Below are positions 23,821 to 34,327 of a DNA stretch of 64,000 nucleotides, one piece after another. How positions within the stretch are numbered: the stretch's first letter is position 1; each line of letters opens with the position of its first letter. The DNA is from Leptolyngbya sp. KIOST-1. Its GTDB lineage: Bacteria > Cyanobacteriota > Cyanobacteriia > Phormidesmidales > Phormidesmidaceae. The stretch is taken from the NCBI RefSeq assembly GCF_000763385.1, contig NZ_JQFA01000005.1, positions 124,001 to 188,000 of the forward strand, in the 5' to 3' direction. Under the pieces are notes generated by a model. That model made no database searches and was not told the origin of the DNA. It saw only the letters and a program-made list of their open reading frames with translations. Both the position numbers and the translations under genes were made by a program.

Positions 23821-25416
23821 GTGACCACTTCCCTCGACACGGCCAACCCAACGGCCAATGCCAAACTCAACAAATTTGAACAATTCAAGGCCGCCAAAGA
23901 CGGACTGCTGGTCAAGCACGAGCTAGAGCAGTTTGCCCAAATGGGGTGGGAAGCCGTTGACGATACCGACCTCACCCACCGGCTCAAATGGCTGGGTATT
24001 TTCTTTCGCCCGGTCACCCCCGGCAAGTTCATGCTGCGCCTGCGGCTGCCCAACGGGCTGCTGACGGGCTACAAGGCCCGCACCCTGGCGGAAATCGTGC
24101 AGCGCTACGGCGAGGACGGCAGTGCCGACATCACCACCCGGCAAAACCTCCAGCTGCGGGGCATTCTGCTCGAAGACATTCCCGACATCTTTCGCCGCAT
24201 GCACGCCGCAGGACTGACCTCGGTGCAGTCGGGCATGGACAATGTGCGCAACATCACCGGGTCGCCCGTGGCAGGCCTCGACGCCGACGAGCTGATCGAC
24301 ACCCAGGGGCTGGTGCGCAAGGTGCAGGACATGATCACCGCCAACGGGGAGGGCAACCCGGCCTTTACCAACCTGCCCCGCAAGTTCAACATCGCCATCG
24401 AGGGGGGCCGCGACAACTCTATCCACGCTGAAATCAACGACATTGCCTTTGTGCCCGCCTACCGCGAGGGGGTGCTGGGCTTTAACGTGCTGGTGGGCGG
24501 GTTCTTTTCGGCCCGGCGCTGTGAGGCGGCGATTCCGCTCAATGCCTGGGTAACCCCCGACGACAGCGTGGTGGAGCTGTGCCGCGCCATTCTGGAGGTC
24601 TACCGCGACAACGGCCCCCGCACCAACCGCCAGAAGGCTCGCCTGATGTGGCTGATCGACGAGTGGGGGCTGGAGCGGTTTCGGGCGGCGGTGGAGGCGG
24701 CCTACGGTCAGCCGCTGCTGAGTGCCGCCCCCACCGACGAGATGGACTGGGACAAGCGCGACCACATCGGCGTCTACCGCCAGAAGCAGGTGGGGCTCAA
24801 CTACGTGGGCCTGCACGTGCCCGTGGGACGCCTGGTGGCTAGCGACCTGTTCGACCTGGCTCGGCTGGCGGAGGTCTACGGCAATGGCGAACTGCGGCTG
24901 ACGGTGGAGCAGAATGTAATCATCCCCAACGTGCCGGACTCGCGGCTGGCGGTGCTGCTGCAGGAGCCGCTGCTGGAGCGGTTTTCCATTGCTCCCTCCG
25001 CCCTGACGCGATCGCTGGTTTCCTGCACCGGGGCGCAGTTCTGCAACTTTGCCCTGGTCGAAACCAAGCAGCGGGCCCTGGCCCTGGCCCACGCCCTGGA
25101 CGCCGAACTCACCCTGACCCAGCCGGTGCGGATTCACTGGACGGGTTGCCCCAACTCCTGCGGCCAGCCCCAGGTGGCCGACATTGGCCTGATGGGCACC
25201 AAAGTGCGCAAGGACGGCAAAACCGTGGAGGGGGTGGATATTTTTATGGGCGGCAAAGTGGGCAAAGAAGCTCACCTGGGGGAAAAAGTGCAGCAGGGCG
25301 TTCCCTGCGATGAGCTGCACGGGGTGCTGCGATCGCTGCTGATCGACAACTTTGGCGCTCAGCCGAAGGCGGCATCCAGCCCCTCCCGCAACGGCGCAAT
25401 GGTGACGGCGGACTAA
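23821..25416 (+). CDS. nirA: Ferredoxin-nitrite reductase
   Basis: A 531-residue siroheme/[4Fe-4S] enzyme that reduces nitrite to ammonium with six electrons from ferredoxin. The cluster and siroheme ligands are Cys402 and Cys408 in SCTGAQFC and Cys443 and Cys447 in GCPNSCGQ, the CX5C/CX3C pattern of the sulfite/nitrite reductase family. Siroheme-contacting segments such as ITTRQNLQLRGI are visible, and the length fits ferredoxin-dependent plant/cyanobacterial enzymes. The start is GTG at 23821. A perfect NtcA promoter lies upstream, so induction under nitrogen limitation is expected. narB follows 173 bp later. Confidence 0.96.
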   Translation: MTTSLDTANPTANAKLNKFEQFKAAKDGLLVKHELEQFAQMGWEAVDDTDLTHRLKWLGIFFRPVTPGKFMLRLRLPNGLLTGYKARTLAEIVQRYGEDGSADITTRQNLQLRGILLEDIPDIFRRMHAAGLTSVQSGMDNVRNITGSPVAGLDADELIDTQGLVRKVQDMITANGEGNPAFTNLPRKFNIAIEGGRDNSIHAEINDIAFVPAYREGVLGFNVLVGGFFSARRCEAAIPLNAWVTPDDSVVELCRAILEVYRDNGPRTNRQKARLMWLIDEWGLERFRAAVEAAYGQPLLSAAPTDEMDWDKRDHIGVYRQKQVGLNYVGLHVPVGRLVASDLFDLARLAEVYGNGELRLTVEQNVIIPNVPDSRLAVLLQEPLLERFSIAPSALTRSLVSCTGAQFCNFALVETKQRALALAHALDAELTLTQPVRIHWTGCPNSCGQPQVADIGLMGTKVRKDGKTVEGVDIFMGGKVGKEAHLGEKVQQGVPCDELHGVLRSLLIDNFGAQPKAASSPSRNGAMVTAD

Positions 25417-25589
25417 AAAAAATGCCCTGCTGGCCAAGGGCCCCAGGACACACAGTTTGCATTTGAAGCAAACGTAGCACAGTCAGTGGGTCCGTGGCGA
25501 GAGCAAACGTCAGCTTTTCACCACAGCGTCACCAGAGGCGATGCCTCAGCCCCGCCCTCACCCCTCCACCCTCCTACCCATTCCCCCCT

Positions 25590-27827
25590 ATGCCTGACCC
25601 CGCCAAAACCCTGTGTCCTTACTGCGGCGTGGGTTGCGGCCTGGAAGTTCTCCCCCCGGCCCAGCCCAACAAGCCCACCAACCGCGATGCAGCGGGCCAT
25701 CCGCTGTGGCAGACCAGGGGCGATCGCGCCCATCCCTCCAGCCAGGGGATGGTGTGCGTCAAGGGGGCCACCGTGGCCGAGTCTCTCGATCGCGATCGGC
25801 TCAAGTACCCTATGCTGCGGGCCTCGCTCGACGCCCCCTTTGAGCGGGTGTCGTGGAATGTGGCGCTGGATGCGATCGCGAGCCGCATTCAAACCGTGCG
25901 CGACACGATGGGACCGGACGGCATCTGCGTCTACGGCTCAGGGCAGTTTCAAACCGAAGACTACTACGTGGCCCAGAAGCTGGTGAAGGGCTGCCTGGGC
26001 ACCAACAACTTCGACGCCAACTCGCGGTTGTGCATGTCCTCGGCGGTGGCGGGCTATATTCAGAGCTTTGGGGCCGACGGTCCCCCCTGCTGCTACGCCG
26101 ACCTGGAGGCCACCGACTGCGCCTTTTTGATCGGCACCAACACCGCCGAGTGCCACCCGATTGTGTTCAACCGGCTGCGCAAGTACCACAAGCGCCACAG
26201 CCACGTGAAGCTGATCGTGGTCGACCCCCGCCGCACCGACACCGCCAAGGCCGCCGACCTGCACCTGGCCATTCGCCCCGGCACCGACATCACCCTGCTC
26301 AACGGCATTGGCCACCTGCTGCTGCGCTGGGGAGCGATCGACCCAGAGTTTATCGACGGCTGCACCCAAGGCTTTGCCAGCTATACCGAGGTGCTGCGCC
26401 ACTACAGCCCAGAAATTGTGGCCGATCGCTGCGGCATTACGGTCGCCGATCTCGAAACCGCTGCCCGCACCTGGGCCCAGGCCAAGGCGGTGCTTTCGCT
26501 GTGGTCGATGGGGCTAAACCAGTCATCGGAGGGCACCGCCAAGGTCAGGTCACTAATCAACCTGCACCTGATGACTGGCCACATCGGTCGTCCGGGGGCG
26601 GGGCCGTTTTCCCTCACCGGCCAGCCCAACGCCATGGGGGGCCGCGAGGCCGGGGGGCTATCCCACATTCTGCCGGGCTACCGCCTGGTCAAAAACGCCG
26701 ACCACCGCCGCCAGGTCGAGGCCTTCTGGGGCCTGCCCGCCGGGCAGATCTCGGCGACGCCGGGGCTGGCCGTAGGCGAGATGATGCTGGCCCTGGAGCA
26801 GCAGCAGGTGGGCCTGCTGTGGATTGCCGCCACCAACCCGGCGGTCAGCCTGCCCGACCTCAACCGCACCAAGGCCGCCCTGCGCCAGTCGCCCTTTACG
26901 GTGTATCAGGACGCCTACTACCCCACCGAAACCGCCGAGTTTGCCCACCTGCTGCTGCCCGCCGCCCAGTGGGGCGAAAAAACCGGCACCATGACGAATT
27001 CTGAACGGGTGGTCACCCTCTGCCCCGCCTTCCGGCCCCCGCCGGGCGAGGCCCGCCCCGACTGGGAAATTTTTGCTGAGGTGGGTCGCCGCCTGGGCTT
27101 TGCCGATCGGTTTGCCTTTGCAGACAGTGCAGCGGTACACCGTGAATTTGCTGCCATCACCCGAGGCCAGCCCTGCGATATGACCGGGATCAGCCACGAT
27201 CGCCTCGCCGCCCACGGCCCCATCCAGTGGCCCTGTCCCGACCCCGAAACCGCTGAAACCGCCGCCACCAAATACGACAAGCGCCTCTATACCAAAGGTA
27301 TCTTTGCCACCCCCGATCGCCGCGCCCGCTTTGCCGCCCTGCACTCCAACGGGTTGGCTGAACCCCCCGATGACCAGTATCCCTTCGTGCTCACCACCGG
27401 ACGGCTCTACGGCCACTGGCACACCCAGACCCGCACCGGCCGGATCGAAAAAATTCAGAAGATGCATCCGGCCCCGTTTCTCGAAATGAACCCCCGCGAC
27501 GCCCAGCAGTTGCAGGTGCAGGGGGGGGAATGGGTGGAGGTGCGATCGCCCCGGGGCAGCGCCCGACTGCCGGTGCTGGTCACCCAAAACATTCGCCGGG
27601 GCAGCCTGTTTGTACCCATGCACTGGGGTAGCCTGTGGGCCAAGGATGCCGAGTGCAACGCCCTCACCCATCCGTTAGCCTGCCCAATCTCGGGCCAGCC
27701 CGAGCTGAAGGCCTGTGCCGTGCAGGTGGTGCCCCTAAACCGTCTCAGCGCCGAGCAAACGGCCCTACCCGAGGCTTTACCCCAGGCCCTGGGATCGTCT
27801 ATTCTCTCAGCAGCACCCACTCCCTGA
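25590..27827 (+). CDS. narB: Ferredoxin-dependent assimilatory nitrate reductase
   Basis: A 745-residue molybdopterin enzyme reducing nitrate to nitrite. The N-terminal [4Fe-4S] site is formed by Cys9, Cys12, Cys16 and Cys56 (LCPYCGVGC and GMVCVKG). The bis-MGD domains include [28 protein letters not shown] and [31 protein letters not shown] stretches typical of NarB/NasA. The ATG at 25590 is chosen because upstream in-frame sequence from a GTG at 25494 is low-complexity and proline-rich. No nitrate transporter gene (nrtABCD or nrtP) separates it from nirA, unlike many cyanobacteria. It is probably cotranscribed with nirA, and the PsiE-like gene starts 13 bp after its stop. Confidence 0.96.
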   Translation: MPDPAKTLCPYCGVGCGLEVLPPAQPNKPTNRDAAGHPLWQTRGDRAHPSSQGMVCVKGATVAESLDRDRLKYPMLRASLDAPFERVSWNVALDAIASRIQTVRDTMGPDGICVYGSGQFQTEDYYVAQKLVKGCLGTNNFDANSRLCMSSAVAGYIQSFGADGPPCCYADLEATDCAFLIGTNTAECHPIVFNRLRKYHKRHSHVKLIVVDPRRTDTAKAADLHLAIRPGTDITLLNGIGHLLLRWGAIDPEFIDGCTQGFASYTEVLRHYSPEIVADRCGITVADLETAARTWAQAKAVLSLWSMGLNQSSEGTAKVRSLINLHLMTGHIGRPGAGPFSLTGQPNAMGGREAGGLSHILPGYRLVKNADHRRQVEAFWGLPAGQISATPGLAVGEMMLALEQQQVGLLWIAATNPAVSLPDLNRTKAALRQSPFTVYQDAYYPTETAEFAHLLLPAAQWGEKTGTMTNSERVVTLCPAFRPPPGEARPDWEIFAEVGRRLGFADRFAFADSAAVHREFAAITRGQPCDMTGISHDRLAAHGPIQWPCPDPETAETAATKYDKRLYTKGIFATPDRRARFAALHSNGLAEPPDDQYPFVLTTGRLYGHWHTQTRTGRIEKIQKMHPAPFLEMNPRDAQQLQVQGGEWVEVRSPRGSARLPVLVTQNIRRGSLFVPMHWGSLWAKDAECNALTHPLACPISGQPELKACAVQVVPLNRLSAEQTALPEALPQALGSSILSAAPTP

Positions 27828-27840
27828 GCAGCTACCCTCT

Positions 27841-28290
27841 ATGGCGAAACGGGCCAGACGACTGATCGATCAGCTCAGCAATGAAACCTTTCTATCGCGG
27901 CTACACCAGTTTGAAGGCACCCTTTCTAAAGTGCTGTGCTTGGGCATGGTGTTGGTTATTTTGGCGATTGTATTCGACCTGGCGGTAGTGCTGGTGCGGG
28001 CCATTTTCACCACAGCCCCCGGCGCGTTTCTAGGCCAGACCGTGATCGATATTTTTGGCCTCTTTTTAACCGTGCTCATCGCCCTGGAGATTTTAGAAAA
28101 TATCACCGCCTACATTCAAAAACATGTGGTGCAGGTCGAGCTGGTGATTGTTACAGCCCTGACGGCTGTGGGGCGAAAATTTATTATTCTCGATCTAGAC
28201 AAAGTGACGGGCACAACCCTGATTGGGCTTGCGATCGCCATCTTGGCCCTGGCGATTAGCTACTGGATTGTGCGATCGAGCCACCGCTAA
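27841..28290 (+). CDS. PsiE-like small membrane protein
   Basis: A 149-residue protein with four predicted membrane helices (about 30-54, 65-85, 95-114 and 124-144) and the ALEILENITAYIQKH segment seen in the phosphate-starvation-inducible PsiE family. It starts 13 bp after narB, so it may be cotranscribed with the nitrate genes. The function of the family is unknown despite its name, and the position here gives no clear clue. Confidence 0.8.
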   Translation: MAKRARRLIDQLSNETFLSRLHQFEGTLSKVLCLGMVLVILAIVFDLAVVLVRAIFTTAPGAFLGQTVIDIFGLFLTVLIALEILENITAYIQKHVVQVELVIVTALTAVGRKFIILDLDKVTGTTLIGLAIAILALAISYWIVRSSHR

Positions 28291-28310
28291 CCCTGAACCA
28301 CCAAATTTTA

Positions 28311-28395
28311 AAATGTAGATTGGGTTCCACTCCGTTCCACCCAACACCAGGCTAGTTTTGTTAGGTTCTGCTAGCGCGCCCCCCAACCTACGCCT
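28311..28395. repeat. Degenerate cyanobacterial intergenic repeat
   Basis: The stretch contains GTAGATTGGGTTCC, ACCCAACACC, GTTAGGTT and CCAACCTACG, resembling the dispersed 'TAGGTTGGGTT' inverted repeats common in filamentous cyanobacteria. TTGGGT and ACCCAA form a short stem. Copy number elsewhere is unknown. Confidence 0.4.
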
Positions 28396-28442
28396 AGGAC
28401 CAGAATCCGCAGGTTTTGTCAGTCGTCTGGTCACGGGCTGGC

Positions 28443-29528
28443 CTACAAATACTGCTGCAGAATAGCACTGGTCTGCTGTCCGGTTTTCGCCCAGCTAAAC
28501 TGGTTTGCCCGTGCCAATCCCTGTTGATGGAGCCGCTGCCAGAGGTGTGAATCGTTTGCGACAGCAACCATCGCCTCGGCCAGTTCGCCAGTGTTGTAGG
28601 GATCAACCAAAATGGCCGCATCGCCCGCCACCTCGGGCAGGGATGACACCCTAGAGGTAATTACCGGAGTGCCGCAGGCCATCGCCTCCAGTACGGGCAG
28701 ACCAAACCCTTCCCACAGGCTGGGAAACACCAGCGCGATCGCCTGATTGATCAGCCGGGGCAGTTCGCCGTAGGGCACGTAGGCCAAAAACTGGACGGAA
28801 TCGCCCAGCCCCATCGCCTCTACCTGCGCCTGTAGCGCTGGCGTATAGCGGGGGTCAGGCACCCCGGCGATTAAAAGCTTAAACTCAGGCAGTCTGACTT
28901 GAGCAAAGGCCTCAATCAGGCGCTCCAAATTTTTGTAGGTGTAGTGGCTACCCACGTAGAGAAAATAGGGCTGCCGGGGCAAGTCCAGAAACCGATAGTG
29001 GCTGTCATCGTAGGCCAGCGGAATAACCGTCGTAGCCCCAGTTGGCGACCCAAAAAAGTGGTGAATATCCCGCAAGGTTGACTCAGAATCGCAAATGATG
29101 TGCTTTGCCTGACGAATGACCTCAGGCAAGTAGTACCGGCAGTACAACGTGAGCGGCGATCCCGGTTGGGGAAAGTGCAGCGGAATCAAATCGTGCACCG
29201 TGACGACCGTGCGGCACGCTGTCCACAGTGGCGCTTCGGGAACGGGAGAAAAAAACAGGTTCGCCTTCAGCCGCCGGTAAATGCGGGGCACCTGAAACTG
29301 GGTCCACCACAGCCGCTGGGCGTGGCCCCACTTACCTGCATCCGTCGTGGTTCGCTGGGGCGAGGGCCAGTGGTGGTGGCCGGCGATCGCGCGATCGCTG
29401 AGAATGCAGCTGTCTGCTTTGGGAAGGTGCTGCACCAGGTTGAGCGCATAGACCCCCAGCCCCGTCGGTTTGGTGGGCACAAACGCCAGGTTGATCAGCA
29501 GCGAGGCCTCAGTCACGCAGTTGTTCAT
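28443..29528 (-). CDS. Glycosyltransferase family 4
   Basis: A 361-residue GT-B glycosyltransferase. The donor-binding C-terminal domain shows [18 protein letters not shown] (about 186-203) and the E-x7-E region [19 protein letters not shown] (about 270-288), followed by [15 protein letters not shown]. It probably adds a sugar to a lipid-linked surface-polysaccharide intermediate on the cytosolic face. The gene is 51 bp downstream of gmd, and the two are probably in one transcript with the upstream glycosyltransferase genes. Codon composition is G+C-rich, like the core genome. Donor and acceptor unknown. Confidence 0.9.
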   Translation of the reverse strand: MNNCVTEASLLINLAFVPTKPTGLGVYALNLVQHLPKADSCILSDRAIAGHHHWPSPQRTTTDAGKWGHAQRLWWTQFQVPRIYRRLKANLFFSPVPEAPLWTACRTVVTVHDLIPLHFPQPGSPLTLYCRYYLPEVIRQAKHIICDSESTLRDIHHFFGSPTGATTVIPLAYDDSHYRFLDLPRQPYFLYVGSHYTYKNLERLIEAFAQVRLPEFKLLIAGVPDPRYTPALQAQVEAMGLGDSVQFLAYVPYGELPRLINQAIALVFPSLWEGFGLPVLEAMACGTPVITSRVSSLPEVAGDAAILVDPYNTGELAEAMVAVANDSHLWQRLHQQGLARANQFSWAKTGQQTSAILQQYL

Positions 29529-29579
29529 GCAATCGTCGTTCGATGGGGGGGGGCTATACCTGCGATCGGCTTGCCCCCT

Positions 29580-30542
29580 TTACTCGCTCAGCAGTTTGAG
29601 ATCGTTATCCACCATTGATTCTACTAGCCGCTGAAACGAGTACTGAGGCTGCCAATTCAGCTGGGTTTTAATCTTGTCAATCGACCCGACCAGCTGTACG
29701 TCCTCATCGGGGCGATAAAAAGCGGGGTCAACGCTGACGTACTGCTGGTAGTCCAGACCCAGGTAGCTAAACGCGCAGTCTACCAGTTCGCGCACAGAAT
29801 GGGTTTCGCCACTGGCAATGATGTAGTCATCGGGGCTCTCCTGCTGCAGCATCAGCCACATGGCGGTCACCACGTCCTGGGCGTGGCACCAGTCGCGCCG
29901 AGCATCCAAATTGCCCAGGCGCAACTCGTTGGCCAGGCCCAGCTTAATCTCCACCGCCCCGCGGGTGATTTTGCGAAAGACAAACTCAGCCCCCCGCCGC
30001 GGCGACTCGTGGGTATAGGTGATGCCGCAGCAGGCGTACAGGTCGTACTTTTGGCGGTAGTTGATCGTCATCCAGTGGGCGTAGGCCTTGGCCACCCCGT
30101 AGGGGTTCCGGGGCCGAAAGGCCGTTCGCTCTGTCTGCGGTGACTCATCGGGTTGGCCAAATACCTCACTGCTCGACGCTTGATAAAAGCGGGTATCGGG
30201 CTTGCAGCGGCGGATCGCCTCCAGCAGCCGGGACACCCCCAGCGCTGTGTACTCAGCGGTCAGGGCCGGTTGGGTCCAGGACAGAGGCACATAACTCTGA
30301 GAAGCCAGATTATAGATCTCATCGGGCTGCGTCTGCTCAATGGCATCAATTAGCGAGAACTGATCGAGCAGGTCGCCAGAAATGACCTCGATCTGGTTCG
30401 AAAAATGACTGATGCGCTCAAAACTGCTGGAACTGGAGCGCCTGACCATACCACAGACCTCATACCCCTGTGCCAACAACAGCTCGGCAAGATACGATCC
30501 GTCCTGGCCGGTGAGGCCCGTAATCAGTGCTTTTTTGGCCAT
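29580..30542 (-). CDS. gmd: GDP-mannose 4,6-dehydratase
   Basis: A 320-residue short-chain dehydrogenase/reductase converting GDP-mannose to GDP-4-keto-6-deoxymannose, precursor of GDP-fucose, rhamnose or related 6-deoxy sugars. The nucleotide-binding GLTGQDGSYLAELLL (about 9-23), catalytic SSSEVFGQP (about 122-130) and YxxxK in NPYGVAKAYAHW (about 146-157) are present, as is NHESP-like THESPRRGAEFV with its substrate-contact residues. The gene lies between two GT4 genes, all on the minus strand. No GDP-fucose synthase is in the window, so the final sugar is not fixed. Confidence 0.92.
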   Translation of the reverse strand: MAKKALITGLTGQDGSYLAELLLAQGYEVCGMVRRSSSSSFERISHFSNQIEVISGDLLDQFSLIDAIEQTQPDEIYNLASQSYVPLSWTQPALTAEYTALGVSRLLEAIRRCKPDTRFYQASSSEVFGQPDESPQTERTAFRPRNPYGVAKAYAHWMTINYRQKYDLYACCGITYTHESPRRGAEFVFRKITRGAVEIKLGLANELRLGNLDARRDWCHAQDVVTAMWLMLQQESPDDYIIASGETHSVRELVDCAFSYLGLDYQQYVSVDPAFYRPDEDVQLVGSIDKIKTQLNWQPQYSFQRLVESMVDNDLKLLSE

Positions 30543-30574
30543 TGCTGCTTGTTAGGTCAAAGGGCTAGGCTTAC

Positions 30575-31720
30575 CTATAGTAATGAACGATAGGCCGCCA
30601 GAGTCGATTTGGCCGTCCGAGTCCAGGAAAACTGATCCGCCTGCTGGTATCCCCGCTCAATCAGGGTTTGACGCAGGGCGCGATCGCCAATTACCCGCCC
30701 CAGCGCCTCGGCTAGCTCTTCCACGCTGGTAGGGTCTACCATCAGGGCCGCATCGCCAGCCACCTCGGGCAGAGACGATGTATTGGCTGTGACCACCGGG
30801 CAGCCCAGGGTCATGGCCTCCAGCACCGGCAGCCCAAACCCTTCGTAAAGAGATGGGTAGGCAAACACATCAGCGTTTTGGTAGCAATAAGCTACCTCAG
30901 CATCGGAGAGATAGTCGAGGTGGCGGATGTGGTGCCGCCAGGGAGAGGCCGCGATCGCCTCAAAGATCGGCTCAAACTGCCACCCTTTTTGACCCACTAA
31001 CACTAGCTGATGATTGATCTGGTGCTGAGTCTTCAATTGGTCAAAGGCCTGAATCAGGCGCACTACATTCTTGCGAGGTTCCAGGGTGCTAACGAAGAGA
31101 ATATAGGGGCGATCGCCCAGATCAACCGCCATTATCCCTTTAGAACTACCTTGGGTATCAGTCGCATAGCGGCTAGCCAGCGGCGTAACCCATACCTGCT
31201 CTGGAGGTACTCTCAGTAGCTCTACAATGTCACGTTTAGAGCTTTCAGAAATTGTTACTACTAGATCAGTCCAGATTAAGCACTGTCGCACTCGCTGCCT
31301 GTAGCTGCGCACTACTGCCGTTGCGTACTGAGGATAACGAATGAACGAAAGATCGTAAATTGTCATCACTCGCAAACTACGCCGACAGGGATACACCGAG
31401 TAGTTAGTACCATGGAATATATCAGGGTTCCCAAATCGATGTTCGAGCAGCCCTAGCAGCGGCTGTCCGGGAACTCGGGCTATCACATTTTGTAGACGCA
31501 CTGGCACGGGTAGCACACTTATATTGTCGTAGCAGTCTAACACCCTAGGCACTACCAAATCGCCGCGCAACCATTTCCGCAAGCCCGGTTGGTAAGCAAG
31601 CCCAAGCTCAAAAGACTCTGATACCTGTAACTTTTCTAACGCAGCTAACAGGTTTAGAACATATAACCCGACACCACTCGGGTTGGGCAGCACTGGAGTA
31701 GCTTCAACAACAACCTTCAT
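30575..31720 (-). CDS. Glycosyltransferase family 4
   Basis: A 381-residue GT-B transferase opening MKVVVEATPVLPNPSGVGLY, with the acceptor-side SGVG loop near the N terminus. The C-terminal domain has RPYILFVSTLEPRKNVVRLI (about 212-231) and [21 protein letters not shown] (about 292-312), then [15 protein letters not shown]. It lies 32 bp upstream of gmd, same strand, so the genes are likely cotranscribed. Similar in build to the GT4 at 28443 but clearly a different gene. Sugar specificity unknown. Confidence 0.9.
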   Translation of the reverse strand: MKVVVEATPVLPNPSGVGLYVLNLLAALEKLQVSESFELGLAYQPGLRKWLRGDLVVPRVLDCYDNISVLPVPVRLQNVIARVPGQPLLGLLEHRFGNPDIFHGTNYSVYPCRRSLRVMTIYDLSFIRYPQYATAVVRSYRQRVRQCLIWTDLVVTISESSKRDIVELLRVPPEQVWVTPLASRYATDTQGSSKGIMAVDLGDRPYILFVSTLEPRKNVVRLIQAFDQLKTQHQINHQLVLVGQKGWQFEPIFEAIAASPWRHHIRHLDYLSDAEVAYCYQNADVFAYPSLYEGFGLPVLEAMTLGCPVVTANTSSLPEVAGDAALMVDPTSVEELAEALGRVIGDRALRQTLIERGYQQADQFSWTRTAKSTLAAYRSLL

Positions 31721-31952
31721 ATGCCTGAGTTTTACCCCTCAAAAGAGTGATCGCGCAGCTAGCCTCTCATGTAGAAGCAACCCCTAAACCATATTCTCGA
31801 CATACTTCTCAAATAAATGCTTAGCACCACTGAAAACAGAAAAATAGATATAAATTTTACCGATGGGAATTCTTATTGAAAGAATTGAAAGAAAAGTAAT
31901 GCTATAAGAAATAGCTCTTACTAGCAGTCAAAAAACCAACATGAATTGCTCT

Positions 31953-32888
31953 TTAATCAATCTTTTTTAGGAAAACTAGGTTGAATTTGCTTTTGACAAA
32001 GTTAATATAGGCACCAGTCCAACGAAGTATTCTCCAGGCAAACACTGGAGATATCATCAGCTTACGCCAACGTCTGTAGCTCTTGAACACTTCCAGGAAA
32101 AAAGTATTAGCGCGCTGAACCTGAACCTTCGGATCGCTGATATCTCGACTTTCAGTCTTATCCTGCTCGTCAATTAATACGGAAGCATAGGCTAACACCC
32201 ATCTCTCAGGGGAAAGCGAAAACTTCTTCACCATCATATCATTAATCTCATAGTGCACTGCTGCGCGCTGCCCTAAAGTTTTCGTTCCTTGGTAAAAACG
32301 GGAACCGGCAAGTAGCTCTGGGAGATAAAAGAAATCAGTGTTTTGACCGTAACGCAGCCAAAGCTCATAGTCCATACAAAAGTTTAAACTATTGTCAAGG
32401 TATCCATAATCATTCACGACTTGGCGACGGAAGAATGTAGCTGGCTGACAAAGAAAACACCTCTCCTTCAAACGTTTATAATTCCATTTTTCTGTTGGAT
32501 AAGCATTAATAAATTTTCCTTCTTTATCAATATGATGGGCATTACCATAAACGACTTGAACACTTGGGATAGCCTCGAAGACCCTTCGAACCTTTTGTAA
32601 AGCATAAGGATAGTAAATATCGTCAGAATTAATCCAAGCAATTATATCTCCAGAGGTAGCTCGAATGCCCTTGTTGACAGCATCAGCTTGACCTCCATCG
32701 GCTTGACTAACCCATCGAACTTTATCCTGATACCTAGCGAGGATATCTAATGTATTATCAGAACTACCACCGTCAAATATCCTATAATCAATTTCAACAC
32801 CTGACTGTGCTAAAACACTTAAGATCGTTTGCTCAATGAATTGGCATTGGTTATAGGAAGGAGTAATAACACTAAAGTTAAGAGACAT
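31953..32888 (-). CDS. Glycosyltransferase family 2
   Basis: A 311-residue GT-A transferase. The ATG at 32888 begins MSLNFSVITPSYNQCQFIEQ, the family-standard N terminus, and is preferred over an upstream in-frame ATG at 32909. The nucleotide-binding DGGSSDNTLDIL and the metal-binding INSDD of DIIAWINSDDIYYP (about 88-101) are present. It has the A+T-rich base composition of the island. Next gene upstream is the GT4 at 32945. No membrane anchor is obvious. Confidence 0.9.
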   Translation of the reverse strand: MSLNFSVITPSYNQCQFIEQTILSVLAQSGVEIDYRIFDGGSSDNTLDILARYQDKVRWVSQADGGQADAVNKGIRATSGDIIAWINSDDIYYPYALQKVRRVFEAIPSVQVVYGNAHHIDKEGKFINAYPTEKWNYKRLKERCFLCQPATFFRRQVVNDYGYLDNSLNFCMDYELWLRYGQNTDFFYLPELLAGSRFYQGTKTLGQRAAVHYEINDMMVKKFSLSPERWVLAYASVLIDEQDKTESRDISDPKVQVQRANTFFLEVFKSYRRWRKLMISPVFAWRILRWTGAYINFVKSKFNLVFLKKID

Positions 32889-32944
32889 TTTAGTAATCAG
32901 ACAAAGCATCTACCTTTAGAGCAAAAACTCGAAATCCAAAAAGG

Positions 32945-34327
32945 CTAGCCGCTTTCAACAGCAATCTCAAAAGTCTCTAAGTACATTTTTGCCATAGATT
33001 TTTGATCAAATATATGCAGACGCTTTTGACCATTCAATATCAATTCTTTTACTAACAATTCGTCAAAAATTATACGCGCCATAGCAACAGCCATCTCTTC
33101 AAGATTCTTTGGATCAAAGTAAATTGCTGCATCGCCACCAACCTCATAAAGGCTAGCAACCTTACTGCAAGCAATAGGCTTTTGAAACCACATAGCTTCA
33201 AGCAAAGGAATCCCAAAGCCTTCGTATAATGAAGGAAAGATAAGACCTTGAGAACCTTGCCAGATAGAAATTACTTCATTCTCAGACAAAAATCCCATAA
33301 AATGGATATTATCACGCAATCCCAAAGTGTTTGCAATACTTTCAATATCCTTTTGAGCTGATTCTAGTGCCCCAGTAAATACTAGGTCCACTTCACAGAG
33401 TGAGTATTCATTCCAATATCTTGAGTAGGCTTCTAAAAGTGCACAATGATTTTTGTGAGGCCAGAAATTAGCAGGAAAAAAGAGATAAGGTCTTTTGGCA
33501 AGTCCTAGCTTATCTAAAGATCGAGTTACATTTTCTCTCGTCTGATGCTTCAATCTCTCATGAATACAAACCGGAATACATATCAGTTTATCAGAAACAA
33601 CGTGGAAATAATTTAAGTAAGATTGCCGAGTAAAATCAGAAATGCAAATAATTCTGTTTGCCTTGGTCGATAAATCTTCCAAAAATCTTGTTCGGATTAG
33701 GCACTCACCTTTATCGAAAAAATCAGGAATGTCCAAATGTTGCAAGTCATAAATAGTAGAAACTATCGGCAAGCCCCTTTCCGAAAGGTTTGGGCTAGAG
33801 AATGGACAGAATAGGAGGTCTACTCTATGCTTTTCTTGAAGAATATTTAAGCCTGGGTAAAACCTTAAAACATGAATGGCAAAGGATATAATTGAGTGTA
33901 TAACTAAAGCGAATATCTTTGGGCATTCAGATCCTGGGGTATGCTTTATGTAAAAAACAGAGGGCAAATAAGATTCCAGCCTTTTAACAATTTTCCAAAC
34001 AACAAAAGTTAATCTTCTTGCTTGAAAAGTTGACCATTTTAAGATGAGCTTGGGCAAGTTAAGTCCACTTTCGAAGCCATCTATTATGGGGCGTTTGACT
34101 GAAAAAATCTCGGATTTAGGTATGCATGTAATATTGCCTGCTTGAAGTGCCACAATTTCTTCATGATTCCAGGATTCGGTGATAATCAAGTATTCAAAAC
34201 AAGCACATTTTTGCAAAGAAAATTCTTTTAGAAGAGTAAGTACTAGTATTTTAGCTCCGCCATTTTCTCCCCCCGGCCTCATGGGCGTTAGATCAACAGC
34301 TACTTTTATCTTCCTCAGTGAATTCAT
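32945..34327 (-). CDS. Glycosyltransferase family 4
   Basis: A 460-residue GT-B transferase, longer than its neighbours because of an insertion of about 100 residues in the N-terminal half (about 95-190) containing hydrophobic segments such as FALVIHSIISFAIHVL. The C-terminal half has YLFFPANFWPHKNHCALLEA and FPSLYEGFGIPLLEAMWFQKP, the usual donor-site signatures, then LYEVGGDAAIYFDP. Start is the ATG at 34327, which is followed by MNSLRKIKVAVDLTPMRPGG. Base composition is A+T-rich. First gene of the minus-strand set beside the gene-free gap. Confidence 0.88.
   Translation of the reverse strand: MNSLRKIKVAVDLTPMRPGGENGGAKILVLTLLKEFSLQKCACFEYLIITESWNHEEIVALQAGNITCIPKSEIFSVKRPIIDGFESGLNLPKLILKWSTFQARRLTFVVWKIVKRLESYLPSVFYIKHTPGSECPKIFALVIHSIISFAIHVLRFYPGLNILQEKHRVDLLFCPFSSPNLSERGLPIVSTIYDLQHLDIPDFFDKGECLIRTRFLEDLSTKANRIICISDFTRQSYLNYFHVVSDKLICIPVCIHERLKHQTRENVTRSLDKLGLAKRPYLFFPANFWPHKNHCALLEAYSRYWNEYSLCEVDLVFTGALESAQKDIESIANTLGLRDNIHFMGFLSENEVISIWQGSQGLIFPSLYEGFGIPLLEAMWFQKPIACSKVASLYEVGGDAAIYFDPKNLEEMAVAMARIIFDELLVKELILNGQKRLHIFDQKSMAKMYLETFEIAVESG

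Noticed and set aside
23923..25437. 504-codon ORF antisense to nirA
   Set aside because: Shadow of the high-G+C nirA coding sequence; composition is His/Gln-biased and no domain is visible.
26658..27671. 337-codon ORF antisense to narB
   Set aside because: Same reason: a glycine-rich shadow frame with no recognisable domain.
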